Source: Capra hircus
Lineage: Eukaryota > Chordata > Mammalia > Artiodactyla > Bovidae
Assembly (NCBI RefSeq): GCF_001704415.2
Contig: NC_030808.1
Location: 137,345,089-137,409,088, forward strand
DNA: 64,000 nucleotides
Direction: 5' to 3'
Each line of letters starts with the position of its first letter. Positions within the stretch are counted from its first letter, which is position 1. The position numbers and the translations under genes are program-made. The notes beneath the pieces were generated by a model. The model was not told the origin of the DNA, made no database searches, and saw nothing but the letters and a program-made list of their open reading frames with translations. Shown here in pieces: positions 11,291 through 22,504 of the stretch.

Positions 11291-11594
11291 CTAGGAAATA
11301 CAGAGACTGAGAGGCCAGGGACAAAGAGTGGTTAGAGATGGGCATAGGAGAGAGGAAAGGACCTCCATGAGGAGGGAGTCCAAGTATAGTCTTTGATGGC
11401 AGGCCTGATGGATCTTCCTGGACCCTGAGTAGCTGCCTGGGAGTTAATTGAGTGGGATGAAATCCTCAGATCCTCAGGTCTAGGAGACAACCACCTCTTG
11501 TAGCTCAGGTGGTCTGGATGTGGAGGCTTCCTCGGGAAAAAGGAATAGAAAATGGAGGGTTACTGACCAGTGCCTCACCAGCCCCCGGGTGACT

Positions 11595-11705
11595 GCAAGT
11601 GTCCTGCTACCTTGGATAACAAGCAAGTTTCCTGCTACCTTGGATAACAAGCAAGTTTCCTGCTACCTTGGATAACAAGCAAGTTTCCTGCTACCTTGGA
11701 TAACA
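11595..11705. repeat. 28-bp minisatellite, four copies
   Basis: A unit beginning GCAAGTTTCCTGCTACCTTG is repeated about four times head to tail (starts at 11595, 11623, 11651, 11679). Copies differ only at one base in the first unit, so the array is recent or homogenised. Confidence 0.95.
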
Positions 11706-13392
11706 CTGACTTGATTTCTGGAAGGTGGGAGAAGTGTGGGAAGATTCTAAGTCATGATTAGTCAGAGGAAACAGTAGTGCAGCTGGAGGGGGGAGGGCAA
11801 CAAATGTTGCCTAAAGAAATTGAACCACTGGCGATGCAAGCTGACCAATGACAATAAGACTACTAAGAATATTTAGGAAAATTTTCTTACCAGGTAAAAA
11901 AGTCATTGCAATTTAAAAATTATTTTTAAATTAAAAATGCAATAGTTCAACTGAAAGAGAATAAGTGCTATTTAAAAAGTGGCTTGGAAGGTGAATTAGA
12001 AAAAAAATATATTTCAAAGTAGAGACTAAGGAGATAAAAATTTGAAAGTAAGGAGGGATTCCAGAAGACCCAGAGGACAGTCTGAGATCCTCACTAGGCA
12101 TTTCAGAAGGTCTGCAAAAGAACAAGTGGTAGAGAGACAGTTATTTTTTAAAATGATGAAAAAAATTCCTTACTTTGAAGAAAAACTTGAGTCTGTAAAC
12201 TGAAGGTCCTCACTGAGTTCTGGACAGGATTAATTATAAAGATATACATCTGGATTTCAAAAATATGGATGTAACTGTCAAAAGCTTCCAAACATCAAGA
12301 AATGACTGACAAGCTCAGACTAGCATCAGACTTGTCTTCTGCAGCTCTAGAATCTAGAGCATGGTAGAAATAACATCTATGGAAAACCTGTTTCTTTTAA
12401 TATTTGATGTTGAACTCTCTGAGAAGAAATGGTTACTGGCTTGAGACTACATGATATAGAAATGTTAACTGTTTTATTTAGTCAGAACTTGGAAGACTAG
12501 TGGGCACTCCTACTGATACTGTCACTACAGAAAAAGTCTTTTGATTGCATTTTCTGGCAAGACTTACCATTCTTTCTTGGGAAATTTCTTCCCAGTATCA
12601 CCGAAGACAGTTCTTGAAAATAGAATTATTTGAGAATTCCAGACTGAAAATGGCTCTTCTGTATTATCTGGTTCTACTACTACCTTACAGAGACTAGGAA
12701 ACTAAAAATATCAAATAAGTTAACCAAGGTTTCATACGGAATGAGTGTACAAACAGGATAAGAACATGGAGCTGGTTTCCAGTCTAATCAGACTTCCAAT
12801 TTAGTTGAGGAGAGGAAGTCCTTTACTTCTGTGATCTATTTCACATCCTTTGATATATTTCTTTCTTAAATAAAAGTCTAGCTGTTCTCTCAATTTCAAT
12901 AATAGCGTATAATCATATGATTACTAACTTGATATTTCTAGGCATGACCTTTTCCTCTGCTTTCAATATCTCAAATTTCCTAAAAGAAGTCTCTCTCTGC
13001 AGGACTTACTCATTTTTTCAGATTCAGTAGGCATCAAGTCAGACTCACAATGTCATTTCCAAAATCAGTGTTTTCTTCATGTTCCTGCTTATATCAGTTA
13101 TATCACTTACTCTAGGAATTTGGATCATTTTTTCATGAAACATTTTCATTGTCATTCTCTTCCTCGGAAACCTCTGCCTTTCTTTGCTGCTTGCAAGATC
13201 ATGTATGTTATCACCTTGGCTTAGCAGTCAAGTTCCTATCAAATCTCATCATTTTATTGTCATTAATCTATGACCATATCTGTGACCATACTGGACATTC
13301 CAACCTAAAGTGAATTTCCCTACCTGAGAAATTTTTTGCATATTGCATGTAATAAAAGAAGATCTAGCTAGTATTACACAGCAACTATCAGT
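11706..13392. other. No gene or named repeat recognised
   Basis: About 1.7 kb of AT-rich, apparently single-copy DNA. The only open frame (11931-12125, antisense) has no motif. Confidence 0.5.
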
Positions 13393-13843
13393 TCAGCTCA
13401 GTCATGTCTGACTCTTTGCAACCCCATGGACTGCGGCACGCCAGGCTTCCCTGTCCATCACCAGCTCCTGGAGCTTGCTCAAACTCATGTCCATTGAGTT
13501 GGTGATGCCATCCATCTCATCCTCCGTCATCCCCTTCTCGTCCCACCTTCAATCTTTCCCAGCCTCAGGGTCTTTTCTAATGAATTAGTTCTTCACATCA
13601 GGTGGCCAAAATATTGGAGCTTCAGCTTCAGCATAAGTCCTTCCAATGAATATTCAGGACTGATTTCCTTTAGGATTGACTGGTTGGATCTCCTTGCAGT
13701 CCAAGGGACTCTCAAGAGTCTTCTCCAACACCACAATTCAAAAGCATCAATTTCTTTATGGTACGACGCTCACATCCTTACATGACTACTGGAAAAACCA
13801 TAGCTTTGACAAGATGGATCTTTGTCAGCAAAGTAATGTCTGC
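13393..13843 (-). mobile_element. BovB 3' fragment, reverse
   Basis: Runs from CAGTCATGTCTGACTC through CATCCTCCGTCATCCCC and GGTGGCCAAAATATTGGAGC to GTCAGCAAAGTAATGTCTGC, then stops at a T-run. It is 5' truncated and degenerate. Confidence 0.9.
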
Positions 13844-13911
13844 TTTTTTTTTTTTTTTAAATTGACATAGAGTTGCTGTCTGTCAATTAAAAAAAAAAAA
13901 AAAAAAAAAAA
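13844..13911. repeat. Poly-T / poly-A inverted repeat (hairpin)
   Basis: A T15 tract and AAATTGACA are followed by a 13-base spacer, then TGTCAATT and an A23 tract. The two arms are complementary for over 20 positions with one mismatch. It abuts the truncated end of the BovB to its left. Confidence 0.85.
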
Positions 13912-16858
13912 GCTCTGGCTCTGTGCTTAAAATCAAAGATTTAGTTCCAGTAATCCTGGCTATGGGTCCTTGAAGCTTCAGTTATTTTTATCTATAAAAT
14001 ATGCACATTTTCTGTTCTAGGCCAGATCTTTCATTTTTATTTATGTAATAGAAAAATAAGACAGAGAATTTTAAGGACTCGATCAAGGTCATGTTGCTTC
14101 CAAATAGAGGAAAGCTAAATGAATGTGAGATGCTACATTCTCAGGAGGACTGTTTCTCAGGAGTCCCCTGCCTGCTGCTGCTTGTAGCCTTAAGCATATT
14201 CAGCTGTGAAGACCAGTCTGTGCACTGGGGATAGAGTGGGCGAGGGGGACAATTTGGGCAGAGTCTGATCTGTAAAGTTTGTTTCAGTCTTTAGTATAAC
14301 AGCAGCTGTTGGAAATGTCTGAAACTTTTATTTCTGAGTGACCTGCCCTTTCCACTGATGGTTTAAAACAGACTTTTAATATGTTGGGAAATATTTTTTC
14401 AGGGAGGCAAATTGGAAAATTGGAAAGCATGCTAGAATCCAGAGACCTTGATGTGAAAATGGGTTCCATTGAAACCACGGTGGAGGGAGGGACCCTTAAC
14501 CATACTGAGTTGAAAGCTTTTCTGGTCATAATGCCAGTGTCTACACTGACTATGTGCCCCCCTCACCCCATAGGTCTCCCTGTATTATTATTTATGTGTA
14601 CAAGTTTTTGGTATTATCCAGTCATTCTCATCACCAACATGTAGGTCTCCATCCTTCTTGAGGCAGGTGTTTGGCACATTTAGAATTTCTTGAAATTCTC
14701 CAATTTCAAGAATGCTAGTGCAAACCCTCCAGGTTTCCTGAAATTCAGACTGTTCCATTTCTGGACAGAAACGCTTTTAAAGAGGTGTGGCCATTGCTGC
14801 ATTATCCCACCTCCTGACTCAGAAACCAGATTGTGCCTTGTACGGCTGTGACATTGCACTCCCAGGAGGTTGGGGATGCCACAGTCAGTATCAACTGATG
14901 AGGTCTACTCTCATACATAACCCACCTGACAGATCTGATCAGTTCATGCCTGGGCTCTGCAGACAGGTGCAAGCTGAGCTGAGAGGTAATGACTGAAGTG
15001 CAAGGGGCATTAAACACTCTCCCTGACCGTATGAGGTTTGCTTGTATACTCGTTGTCTTGGGGCTTACTCCCCTCCTCTCCTTATTACCCTCCCCATTTC
15101 ACACTGATGTCATTGGGCTTCTCCTTCTAGGTCATCTCCTTCTGCCTTCACCAGGTGCGCTGATTCCTTTCCCTCCTACTTGTTGACTTTCTCATCTCAA
15201 GTCCTCCTGCCTTCCAGCCTGAGTTCATTTTATTTTTAATGGAATTTCTCCTCTGGTTCCTCTCTCCTCCTACTCTCTGTGTTCTTCCACAGTCCCTAAG
15301 CTATAAATAACCCAAGGCAGCCAACCTTTTGCTCTCATGGAGAAATGAATAATTAAAACTCCAAAGGAAGACACGTGGATTAAATCAGGCACTTAATTCC
15401 TGCAAAACACAGAAAGCATTTTGTGGTGTCCTGTGCAAACAGATGAGTCATAGCCAATTACTTCCAGAGTGAGAGAAAGCTGAGGTTTGATTTGGTCAAC
15501 AGCATAATTTAAAAAAATGGAGCATACTCATGAATGTCAGATGTTGGATGGGAACAATGCTCCTCCCACATTCAGCAGCATGAGCCCTGGAGTCCCAACT
15601 GTAACACATGTGAAAGTGATAGAGTTTACTGACCAGTGATTCATAGAATGTTTCTGTACAATATTTCATTTACATTATCAAATATCACAGATTTGAGTTC
15701 TTTCTTATTAAATGTACCTCAGCAACAATTCATTCATTAGCAATGCTCTGTTTGTTGAAGTGGAGAATTGAGATTCTCTTAGGGACATTGTTGAGATGAT
15801 GGCTTATGGGACTGTTTAATAGTCAGTGCTCAGAAAGCTCAGGGATGTCTCAGGAATGGGTCCACAAAGGAGGCTGGCAGTTGCCAGGCTGAATGGTTCT
15901 CACTGGCTCCCCTCATGGTGTAAGTTCTTCTTCAGCTTTCCAGAGACTGCCTGTGTTCCTTCCAGAATGGTCTCATTTTATGGTGTCTTCTCTTACCCCG
16001 AGACATCTGGCTGATGTTGTCAAAAAAGCGCAGGCATCCGGATCCATTATGCCAGGCTCCTGTTCTGCTGCTTTGTAAAGAGACTTTCTGAAGGAAAGTC
16101 AACGAGCATTTTCAACCTGGATGAAGTCTACAGAGCCTTTTATGGGAGGCCAGGGGCTCTACAGAACCTTGAAGGGGGAGGCACCATTCAGAGACCCATG
16201 AAGAGAAAAGGCCTGGGTACTGGATTCAGAAGTAAAATAGACACACAACCCTAAAGAAAATATTGGTGATTTTACAGAAATATCTCAGACCTGGCTCAAC
16301 CCAGGAAATAGCCGTGTGTTGAAACTCTGAAAAGAACAGGGTGTGTGTGTGTGAATTCTGCTTTGAGAACAGATAAAATGAAAACTGCCTTAGAGGAAAT
16401 TACTCAGCGAGGTAGGAGGGAAGGAAGAGTGACATCTGAAAAACTGAACAGCAAGGAGGGCAGTAGACTTATATTTTTATTAAAAAAAAAATCGTTTGGC
16501 AGCATGTGTTTTTGTTAAATCTCTTCTTCTCTTTGAACAGTGATTAGCTGCTTTTCTCTACAATTGAGTTTTATTATAGAAAAACATGTTTTCTTTTGTT
16601 TATCTCCCCTTGCTCATATGCTACTCTTTCAGAGTTTAGGTCCTTTGGAGGAATAGGTGTTGATCAAGCTAATTACTTCCTTTAGTTTATTCAGACCTTA
16701 GAGATGGCTTTAGGGCCCAGTGCACAGGGCTCTCCCAAAGAAACAAACACATCTTTGAAATAATTTGTTTCTTTTATATGCACTTTGCTGCTAAATAAGG
16801 GGAAAGACTTTGGATGAGGGTAAGTTGTTTGGGGAAGGGCTGAAAGTGAAAGTGAACA
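13912..16858. other. No gene recognised; 2.9 kb repeat-poor stretch
   Basis: The longest stretch without a recognisable transposon. Composition is mixed and several short frames (14284-14529 / 14381-14644, 14787-15017, 15826-16078) are mutually antisense, without domain features. If the window holds conserved regulatory DNA, this is the most likely place, but nothing in the sequence proves that. Confidence 0.4.
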
Positions 16859-16992
16859 CAGTGCTTCTTAAACTTTAGTGTGTACATGGATTGAACTGCC
16901 CAGGGCATCTTGTTAACAATGCAGGTTCTGGTTGGGCAGGGCTACTAGATGGTGCCACTGCTGCTGGTTCTGAACCACACTTTGAGAACAAG
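16859..16992 (-). mobile_element. MER5A-type hAT relic
   Basis: Starts CAGTGCTTCTTAAACTTTAG and ends CACACTTTGAGAAC, with the interior GGCATCTTGTTAACAATGCAG. This is the full-length arrangement of MER5A in reverse. Confidence 0.8.
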
Positions 16993-17149
16993 GAGCTGTC
17001 ATTTCGAACTGTGATTCCATTACAATTGCAGCTCACAATTATCTTTACTTTTTCTTAGGTAAGTTTATTGTTTATAATACATAACCACAAAACTCACCTT
17101 CCTGATACTTTGATGAATGTTGAATTGAGCCTCTCTCTCTTTCTCTCTT

Positions 17150-17337
17150 TAGTCCCTAAGTCTTGTCTGACTCTTGCAACCCCATGGACTGTAGCCTGCC
17201 AGGCTCCTCTGTCCGTGGGATTCTCCAGGCAAGAATACTGGAGTAGGTTGCCATTTCCTTCTCCAGGGGACTTTCCCAACCCAGGAATAGAAACCGGGTC
17301 CCCTGCAGTGCAGGCAGATTCTTTACCAACTGAGCTA
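17150..17337 (-). mobile_element. Bov-tA SINE, reverse, with TSD
   Basis: AGTCCCTAAGTCTTGTCTGAC through GCAAGAATACTGGAGTAGG to CTTTACCAACTGAGC (the tRNA-like head in reverse). TGAATTGAG flanks it at 17121-17129 and 17338-17346. A CT-rich stretch follows the left TSD copy. Confidence 0.92.
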
Positions 17338-17366
17338 TGAATTGAGTGTGTACAGCAATATTAAGT

Positions 17367-17752
17367 GGAGAAGGCAATGGCAGCCCACTCTAGTACTCTT
17401 GCCTGGAAAATACCATGGACGGAGGATCCTGGTAGGCTACAGGCCATGGGGTTGCGAAGAGTTGGACACGACTGAGCAACTTCACTTTCACTTTTCACTT
17501 TCCTGCATTGGAGAAGGAAATGGCAACCCACTCCAGTGTTTTTGCCTGGAGAATCCCAGGGGCAGGGGAGCCTGGTGGCCTGCTGTCTGTGGGGTCACAC
17601 AGAGTCAAGACACGACTGACATCTCAAGTTTAGCAGAAGCAAAAACAAAACTCGGGAAGAGGACGAGCCCTAGAAGATTTCTAACCCACAGAGAAGAGTC
17701 TCTTTTTGCAGTAACTGAAAAAAATCGCTGACTGTTGCAGCAGCAGCAGCAA
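17367..17752 (+). mobile_element. Bov-A2 SINE carrying a 112-bp foreign insert
   Basis: The two Bov-A units run normally to GACACGACTGA (about 17619). Other copies in this window then go straight to GCGACTTAGCAGCAGC. Here 112 bases (17617-17728) intervene before the (GCA)n tail resumes. The whole unit is flanked by CAATATTAAGT (17356-17366 and 17753-17763), so insert and tail lie inside one insertion. The insert is an inverted copy of 18541-18652. Confidence 0.92.
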
Positions 17753-17763
17753 CAATATTAAGT

Positions 17764-18260
17764 CTTCAGATATATTTTCATTTATTTAGGTCTTCTTTGA
17801 TTTTTCTTGTTAATGTTTTGTGCTATTCAGCATGTAATCTGGAGAGAATCTTGCTAGATTTAGATCTTTTATCTAAATTTAAAATTCATCTAGATTTAAA
17901 TTTCATGTTTTTGGTGCCACTGTTAATAGTACTTTTTAAAAAATGTTACTTTTCCATTTCATGCTATTATATGGACATGTTGTTTTTCCTTATATGTTGT
18001 CTTTGTATCAACAATTTGCTAATAAGCTCACTGTTAGTACTAATAGATTTTTTTGTAGACTTTTGGGATTTCTTACATAGATAATCATCTTATCCAAGGA
18101 CAGAGACAACATTTCTTTCTTGCTGAAATGACTTAGCAGTTAGCACATAGCATGCAGTCTGTATGCCTTGTTATTTCTCATTTTCTGGCATTTTTGCACC
18201 AGCAAAGATCACTAATGTTGAATAGGAGTGTCTTACTGGTTCTTTTAAAGGTAGGAGTAT
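17764..18260. other. No gene recognised
   Basis: AT-rich. The 95-codon frame at 17797-18084 is hydrophobic because of its T-rich composition, and it has no recognisable fold. Confidence 0.4.
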
Positions 18261-18320
18261 TATTTTAAGCAATAATTAAAGCAGATCTATTATTTTTATT
18301 TTAAGCATTAATTAAAGCAG
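18261..18320. repeat. Local tandem duplication, 24-bp units
   Basis: TATTTTAAGCAATAATTAAA and its near copy (18261-18284 and 18297-18320) differ at one base and are separated by 12 bases. The second copy directly abuts the BovB that follows. Confidence 0.85.
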
Positions 18321-18481
18321 AGGAGAAGGGGATGACAGAGGATGAGACGGTTGGATGGCATCACTGACTCAATGGATATGAATTTGAGCAAGCTCCGAGA
18401 GTTGGTGATGGGGAGGGAAGCCTGGCATACTGCAGTCCATGGGGTCGCAAAGAGTCAGACACGACTGAGTGACTGAACTGA
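18321..18481 (+). mobile_element. BovB 3' tail fragment
   Basis: AGGAGAAGGGGATGACAGAG to GAGTGACTGAACTGAA, the last 160 bases of BovB. Possible short TSD AAAGCAGA / AAAACAGA. Confidence 0.88.
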
Positions 18482-18540
18482 AAACAGATCTGAGAGTGGG
18501 ATCTTAAATTGAGGGTTGTTGCCTATTAACATATCTTCAG

Positions 18541-18652
18541 GCGATTTTTGTCAGTTACTGCAAAAAGACACTCTTCTCTGTGGGTTAGAAACCCTCTAGG
18601 GCTCATCCTCTTCCCGAGTTTTGTTTTTGCTTCTGCTAAACTTGAGATGTCA
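18541..18652 (+). repeat. Donor segment of the 112-bp inverted duplication
   Basis: This segment sits in otherwise single-copy-looking sequence. Its reverse complement is found inside the Bov-A2 SINE at 17617-17728, with 107 of 112 positions identical by my alignment. Flanking similarity stops at both edges. Confidence 0.93.
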
Positions 18653-19482
18653 CTGTTTGCTCAGACACCCTCACTTCACAGACAAAGTTGTGCTAGTGAT
18701 GGCTGGACTTCTGGCTCACAGTCTCTGAGCTGTGCTGTCTCTTAGAATTCCTGCCACAAAAGAGGGGTGTCTTCTGCCAAGGCAATCACACTTGAATAGC
18801 TCTAACTGACAGCACTTCTTCTGATTTTTTTTTCGCCTTCTCAAAAGGTTGCTGAACGTGAAATAAAACCACGTTTCCTGTGCTCTACTTTTAAAAAGGG
18901 CCTGAACCCAGCTAGCATGTGTCAGTTTACTTAGCTTTCATAGCAGAGGAGGCAGCAAATATGTACTCACTTCAGAACTGGAAAATCATCTGTGATGCCT
19001 TCACATCAGTGAGGTAGAAGAGAGCAGACAGTTTTGTGTGGACTCACCACCTCCTAAATCACAGCTATGCAGTCCCTTATAGTTCTGCAGAGCCATCACT
19101 GGGAACTTCTTCCAGCCCTGCCCTGTGCTTTACCCTTCATCAGCTTTTCAGCCTCTATATACTGCTTTTCTATTAATATTTTTATCAATGAATATCCTAG
19201 ACAAATAAATTATACTGGGAGCAAAAGGGGCACTAGTGATTTTTTGAATCTATTTTTGAACTATAAATTTGCAAATAAGATATTTATTATAAGAGATCAA
19301 AGAAAATAAGGTCAACTTTTTTCACATTTTTCACTTTGTACTGGCATCCTGTTGTAAAGTCAGGTAACATTTCTGTAACATTTTTCATTGAATATGTCCT
19401 TGAAAAGCTTCCTACAATTGTTATTGTATTTGCTGGAGGATTTTAAAGGGAAAAAGAACTTAAGACAACATTTATTCCACAT
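18653..19482. other. No gene recognised
   Basis: Mixed composition, no repeat family identified. Frames at 18548-18745 and 19067-19309 have no motif. Confidence 0.4.
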
Positions 19483-19493
19483 GTATAACATTT

Positions 19494-20951
19494 TAGTCAG
19501 TTCAGTCAGTCATGTCTGACACTTTGCAACCCCATGGACTGCAGCACCCCAGGCTTCCCTGTCCATCACCAACTCCCAGAGCTTGCTCGAACTCATGTCC
19601 ATGGAGTTGGTGATGCAAGATGGTGAAGTAGAAGGATGTGGGCTCATCATTTCCTGTGAGAACCCCCATATTACAACTCACTGCTGAACATCCATCCACA
19701 GGAGGATGTTGGATCCCACCAAAATAAGATACCCCACATCCAAAGGCAAAGGAGAAGCCCCAGCAAGATGGTAGGAGGGGCAAAATCACATTTAGAATCA
19801 AACTCCATACCCACCAGAGATGCTCGGAGGGCTTAAACAAAACCTTATGTGCACCAGGACCCAGAGACCCCACTGAGCCAGACCTGCCTTTGAATGTTTG
19901 AGTGTCTCCTGTGGGGGTACAGGTCAGCAGTGGCCTGCTGCAGGGGCAGGGACTCTGGGTACAGTGGACCTGGGTCACACAGCATGTGGCCTAAGCCCTC
20001 TTGGAGGAGGTTGCCATTGACTCCACTGTGAAGCTGCTGAGCAGATTATACCAAATAAATTTTCGCATTGTTAAGAAAGTTCTAGGACCCACAACAGATT
20101 TTCCAATCTGGGGATCTGGCAAAGGGTCTGAGAACCCCCAGGAAATTTGACTTTGGAGGCCAGTGGGATTTGATTACAGAACTTACACAGGACTGGGGAA
20201 ACAGACTCTTGGAGGGCACAGATAAAACACTGTGTGCACCAGGACCCAGGAGAAAGGAGCAGTGACCCCAGAAGAGACTGACTCAGACTTGCCGGTGAGT
20301 GTCCAGGAGTCTCTGGTGGTGGGTCAGCGGTGGCCTGCTGCAGGGTCGGGGGCACCAAGTGTGGCAGTGCGTGCATGGGATCTTTTGAAGGAGGTCGCCA
20401 TTATCTTCATTACTTCCACCATAGTTTGGTCTCAGGTCAAACAAGAGGGAGGGAACACAGCCCCATCCATGAACAGAAAATTGGATTAAAGATTTACTGA
20501 GCATGGCCCCGCCCATTGGAACAAGACCCAGTTTCCCCCACAGTCAATCTCTCCCATCCAGAAGCTTCCATTAGCTTCTTATCCTTATCATCAGAGGGCA
20601 GACAGAATGAAAACCACAATCACAGTAAACTAATCAAACTGATAACATGGACCACAGCTGCTGCTGCTGCTAAGTCGCTTCAGTTGTATCTGACTCTGTG
20701 CGACCCCATAGATGGCAGCCCACCAGCCTCCTCTGTCATAGGATTTTCCAGGCAAGAGTACTGGAGTGGGGTGCCATCACCTTTTCCAAACATGGACCAC
20801 AGCCTTGTCTAACTCAGTGAAACTATGAGCCATGCCATGTAGATCCACCTATGATAGGCGGGTCTTGCTGGAGAATTCTGACAAAATGTGGTCCCTGGAG
20901 AAGGGAGTGGCAAACTACTTTAGTATTCTTGCCTTGAGAACCCCATGAACA
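19494..20951 (-). mobile_element. BovB insertion with inverted 5' end
   Basis: Bases 19494-19616 are the BovB 3' terminus in reverse. At 19616/19617 the sequence switches to forward BovB 5'-region DNA running to 20951. The unit is bounded by GTATAACATTT at 19483-19493 and 20952-20962, so it appears to be one insertion. Everything between the 5' 1.2 kb and the last 120 bases of BovB is absent. The right edge (GAACAGTAT) overlaps the TSD by GTAT. A Bov-A SINE later inserted at 20659-20789. The 5' region does not encode the RT. Confidence 0.85.
20659..20789 (-). mobile_element. Bov-A SINE, reverse, nested in BovB
   Basis: (CTG)n, AAGTCGCTTCAGTTGTATC, GATGGCAGCCCACCAG, AAGAGTACTGGAGTGGG. Perfect 14-base TSD ACATGGACCACAGC at 20645-20658 and 20790-20803. 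Confidence 0.95.
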
Positions 20952-20962
20952 GTATAACATTT

Positions 20963-21294
20963 ATTCTCTCTCTATTCAATAATGGCCATTTGGACTTAGT
21001 TGCTACAAAATTGGGTAAAACCCCAAACTCACCTAAGCCCTCAAACCACGAAGTGTTTAGGGAAAAAAGAACCTTTCTATGGCATGTACAATCACAATTT
21101 AGATACTGTATTTAATTTAAGTATTCTTAAATTCATTTTACAAAATAAAACCTATGGACTCTCTCTTTTCTTTAGGAAACCTGAAATTAGATTTTTTTTT
21201 CCCCCTCTTGGAGATATAGTCATGTAAGTTTCTGGAGGCTTGTGTGATAAGCAGAAAATGATAAATGAAGATGTGCAGTTTTAAATCTTTGATA
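20963..21294. other. No gene recognised
   Basis: AT-rich, no repeat family recognised. Confidence 0.4.
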
Positions 21295-21541
21295 TTGTTG
21301 TTCAGTCGTAAGACATGTCTGACTCTTTATGACCCCATGAACTGCAGCTCGCCAGGCTTCCCTGTTCTTTACTGTCTCCCTGAGTTTATTCAAACCACTG
21401 TCCACTGAGTCATGAGTCAGTAATGCCATCCAACCATCTCATCTTCTGTTGCCCCTTCTCTTGCCCTCAATCTTTCCCAGCATCAGGGTCTTTTCCAATG
21501 TGTTGGTTCTTTGCATCAGATGGCCAAAGTATAGGATCTTT
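21295..21541 (-). mobile_element. BovB 3' fragment, reverse
   Basis: GACATGTCTGACTCTTTATG, CTCGCCAGGCTTCCCTG, AATCTTTCCCAGCATCAGGG and CAGATGGCCAAAGTATAGG. Old and diverged. Confidence 0.88.
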
Positions 21542-21639
21542 GGTATGTGAAGTTGTTTCTGAGACCATGAGCATCACAGTTCAATGGGAGAGATTTTGAC
21601 TAAAAATTCTTAAGAATCCAATGTTTGTGTTGTTCCCTT

Positions 21640-22150
21640 TATCCCACAGTCCTTCTCCAGAACCTTCAGTGTCTTCCTACAGCCCCATGCATCACATGTC
21701 AGCCTGCCTTTTCCAGGATTCTGCACCTTCCTTGCTTAGTCAGATCCTACTTACTGCAGGGCACCAAAATTTCACGACAGACTACTGCCTGTTTCCCAAA
21801 ATCTGATTGCAGTTTTGGTTCTCAGTGCTTTTGACATCATATTGTCTTAATCTGGACAGGCTTTCTGTGCCTGTTGAAATTTTATTTCTCAGCCACTGCT
21901 CAGATTTCATTGTCTTTATTATGTCTTTCCTGTTTCCCCAGTAAGAGAAAATGTATAATTCCTCTCCCTTTCACCAAAATTCCTTCTCTCTCTTTGTAGC
22001 ACTCATTTCATTCTGTTTAGGTTATCTTTTCTTCTTACCATGTCTGTCTCCTGGCAAATTACATTTCCATGAGGATAGGACTCTTGGTTTATGTGTCCCC
22101 AAATTTGCACTGGGTTTTGGCCATTGTTGATGCTCAAGAAGTATTCTTAA
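21640..22150 (+). mobile_element. L2 LINE 3' fragment
   Basis: The order TTCCTTGCTTAGTCAGATCC, TCTTTGTAGCACTCATTTC, TGTCTGTCTCCTGGCAAATTACATTTCCATGAGGATAGGAC (interrupted) and TTGCACTGGGTTTTGGCC follows the L2 3' UTR. Strongly diverged. Confidence 0.5.
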
Positions 22151-22297
22151 AACAAGTGTATTTTATTTAAAAAATTATCTGGGGCACACATTATCTGGGG
22201 TACATACATTGATGTATGTATATAACAAAGCTATTGCCACAAAGAGTTATTAATGCCTGAGACTCTCTCTAAGTGAATTAAACCAGAATATATGGAA

Positions 22298-22504
22298 CAG
22301 TAGTTCTCAGTCTTTACTGCAGTCTGGATCCACCTGGGGAACTTTAAAAACCATGGATTCCTGGGTCTCACTGCAGAGATTCTGATGAAAACCCTCAAGG
22401 TGATGCTAAAGTACAGCCATGGTTGAGAACCACTGGTCTAATTGGCATGGGTATTTTTATAGCTCTTTGTGATTCAGATGTACATGTAGGGTTGAGAACC
22501 ACTG
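22298..22504 (-). mobile_element. MER5-type hAT relics, two termini
   Basis: CAGTAGTTCTCAGTCTTTAC to GGTTGAGAACCACTG (22421-22435) is one MER5A in reverse. The same 15-base terminus recurs at 22490-22504, suggesting a second, mostly lost copy or an internal duplication. Confidence 0.75.

Noticed and set aside
11595..11705. CRISPR array
   Set aside because: Units are directly tandem with no spacers, in a mammalian genome.
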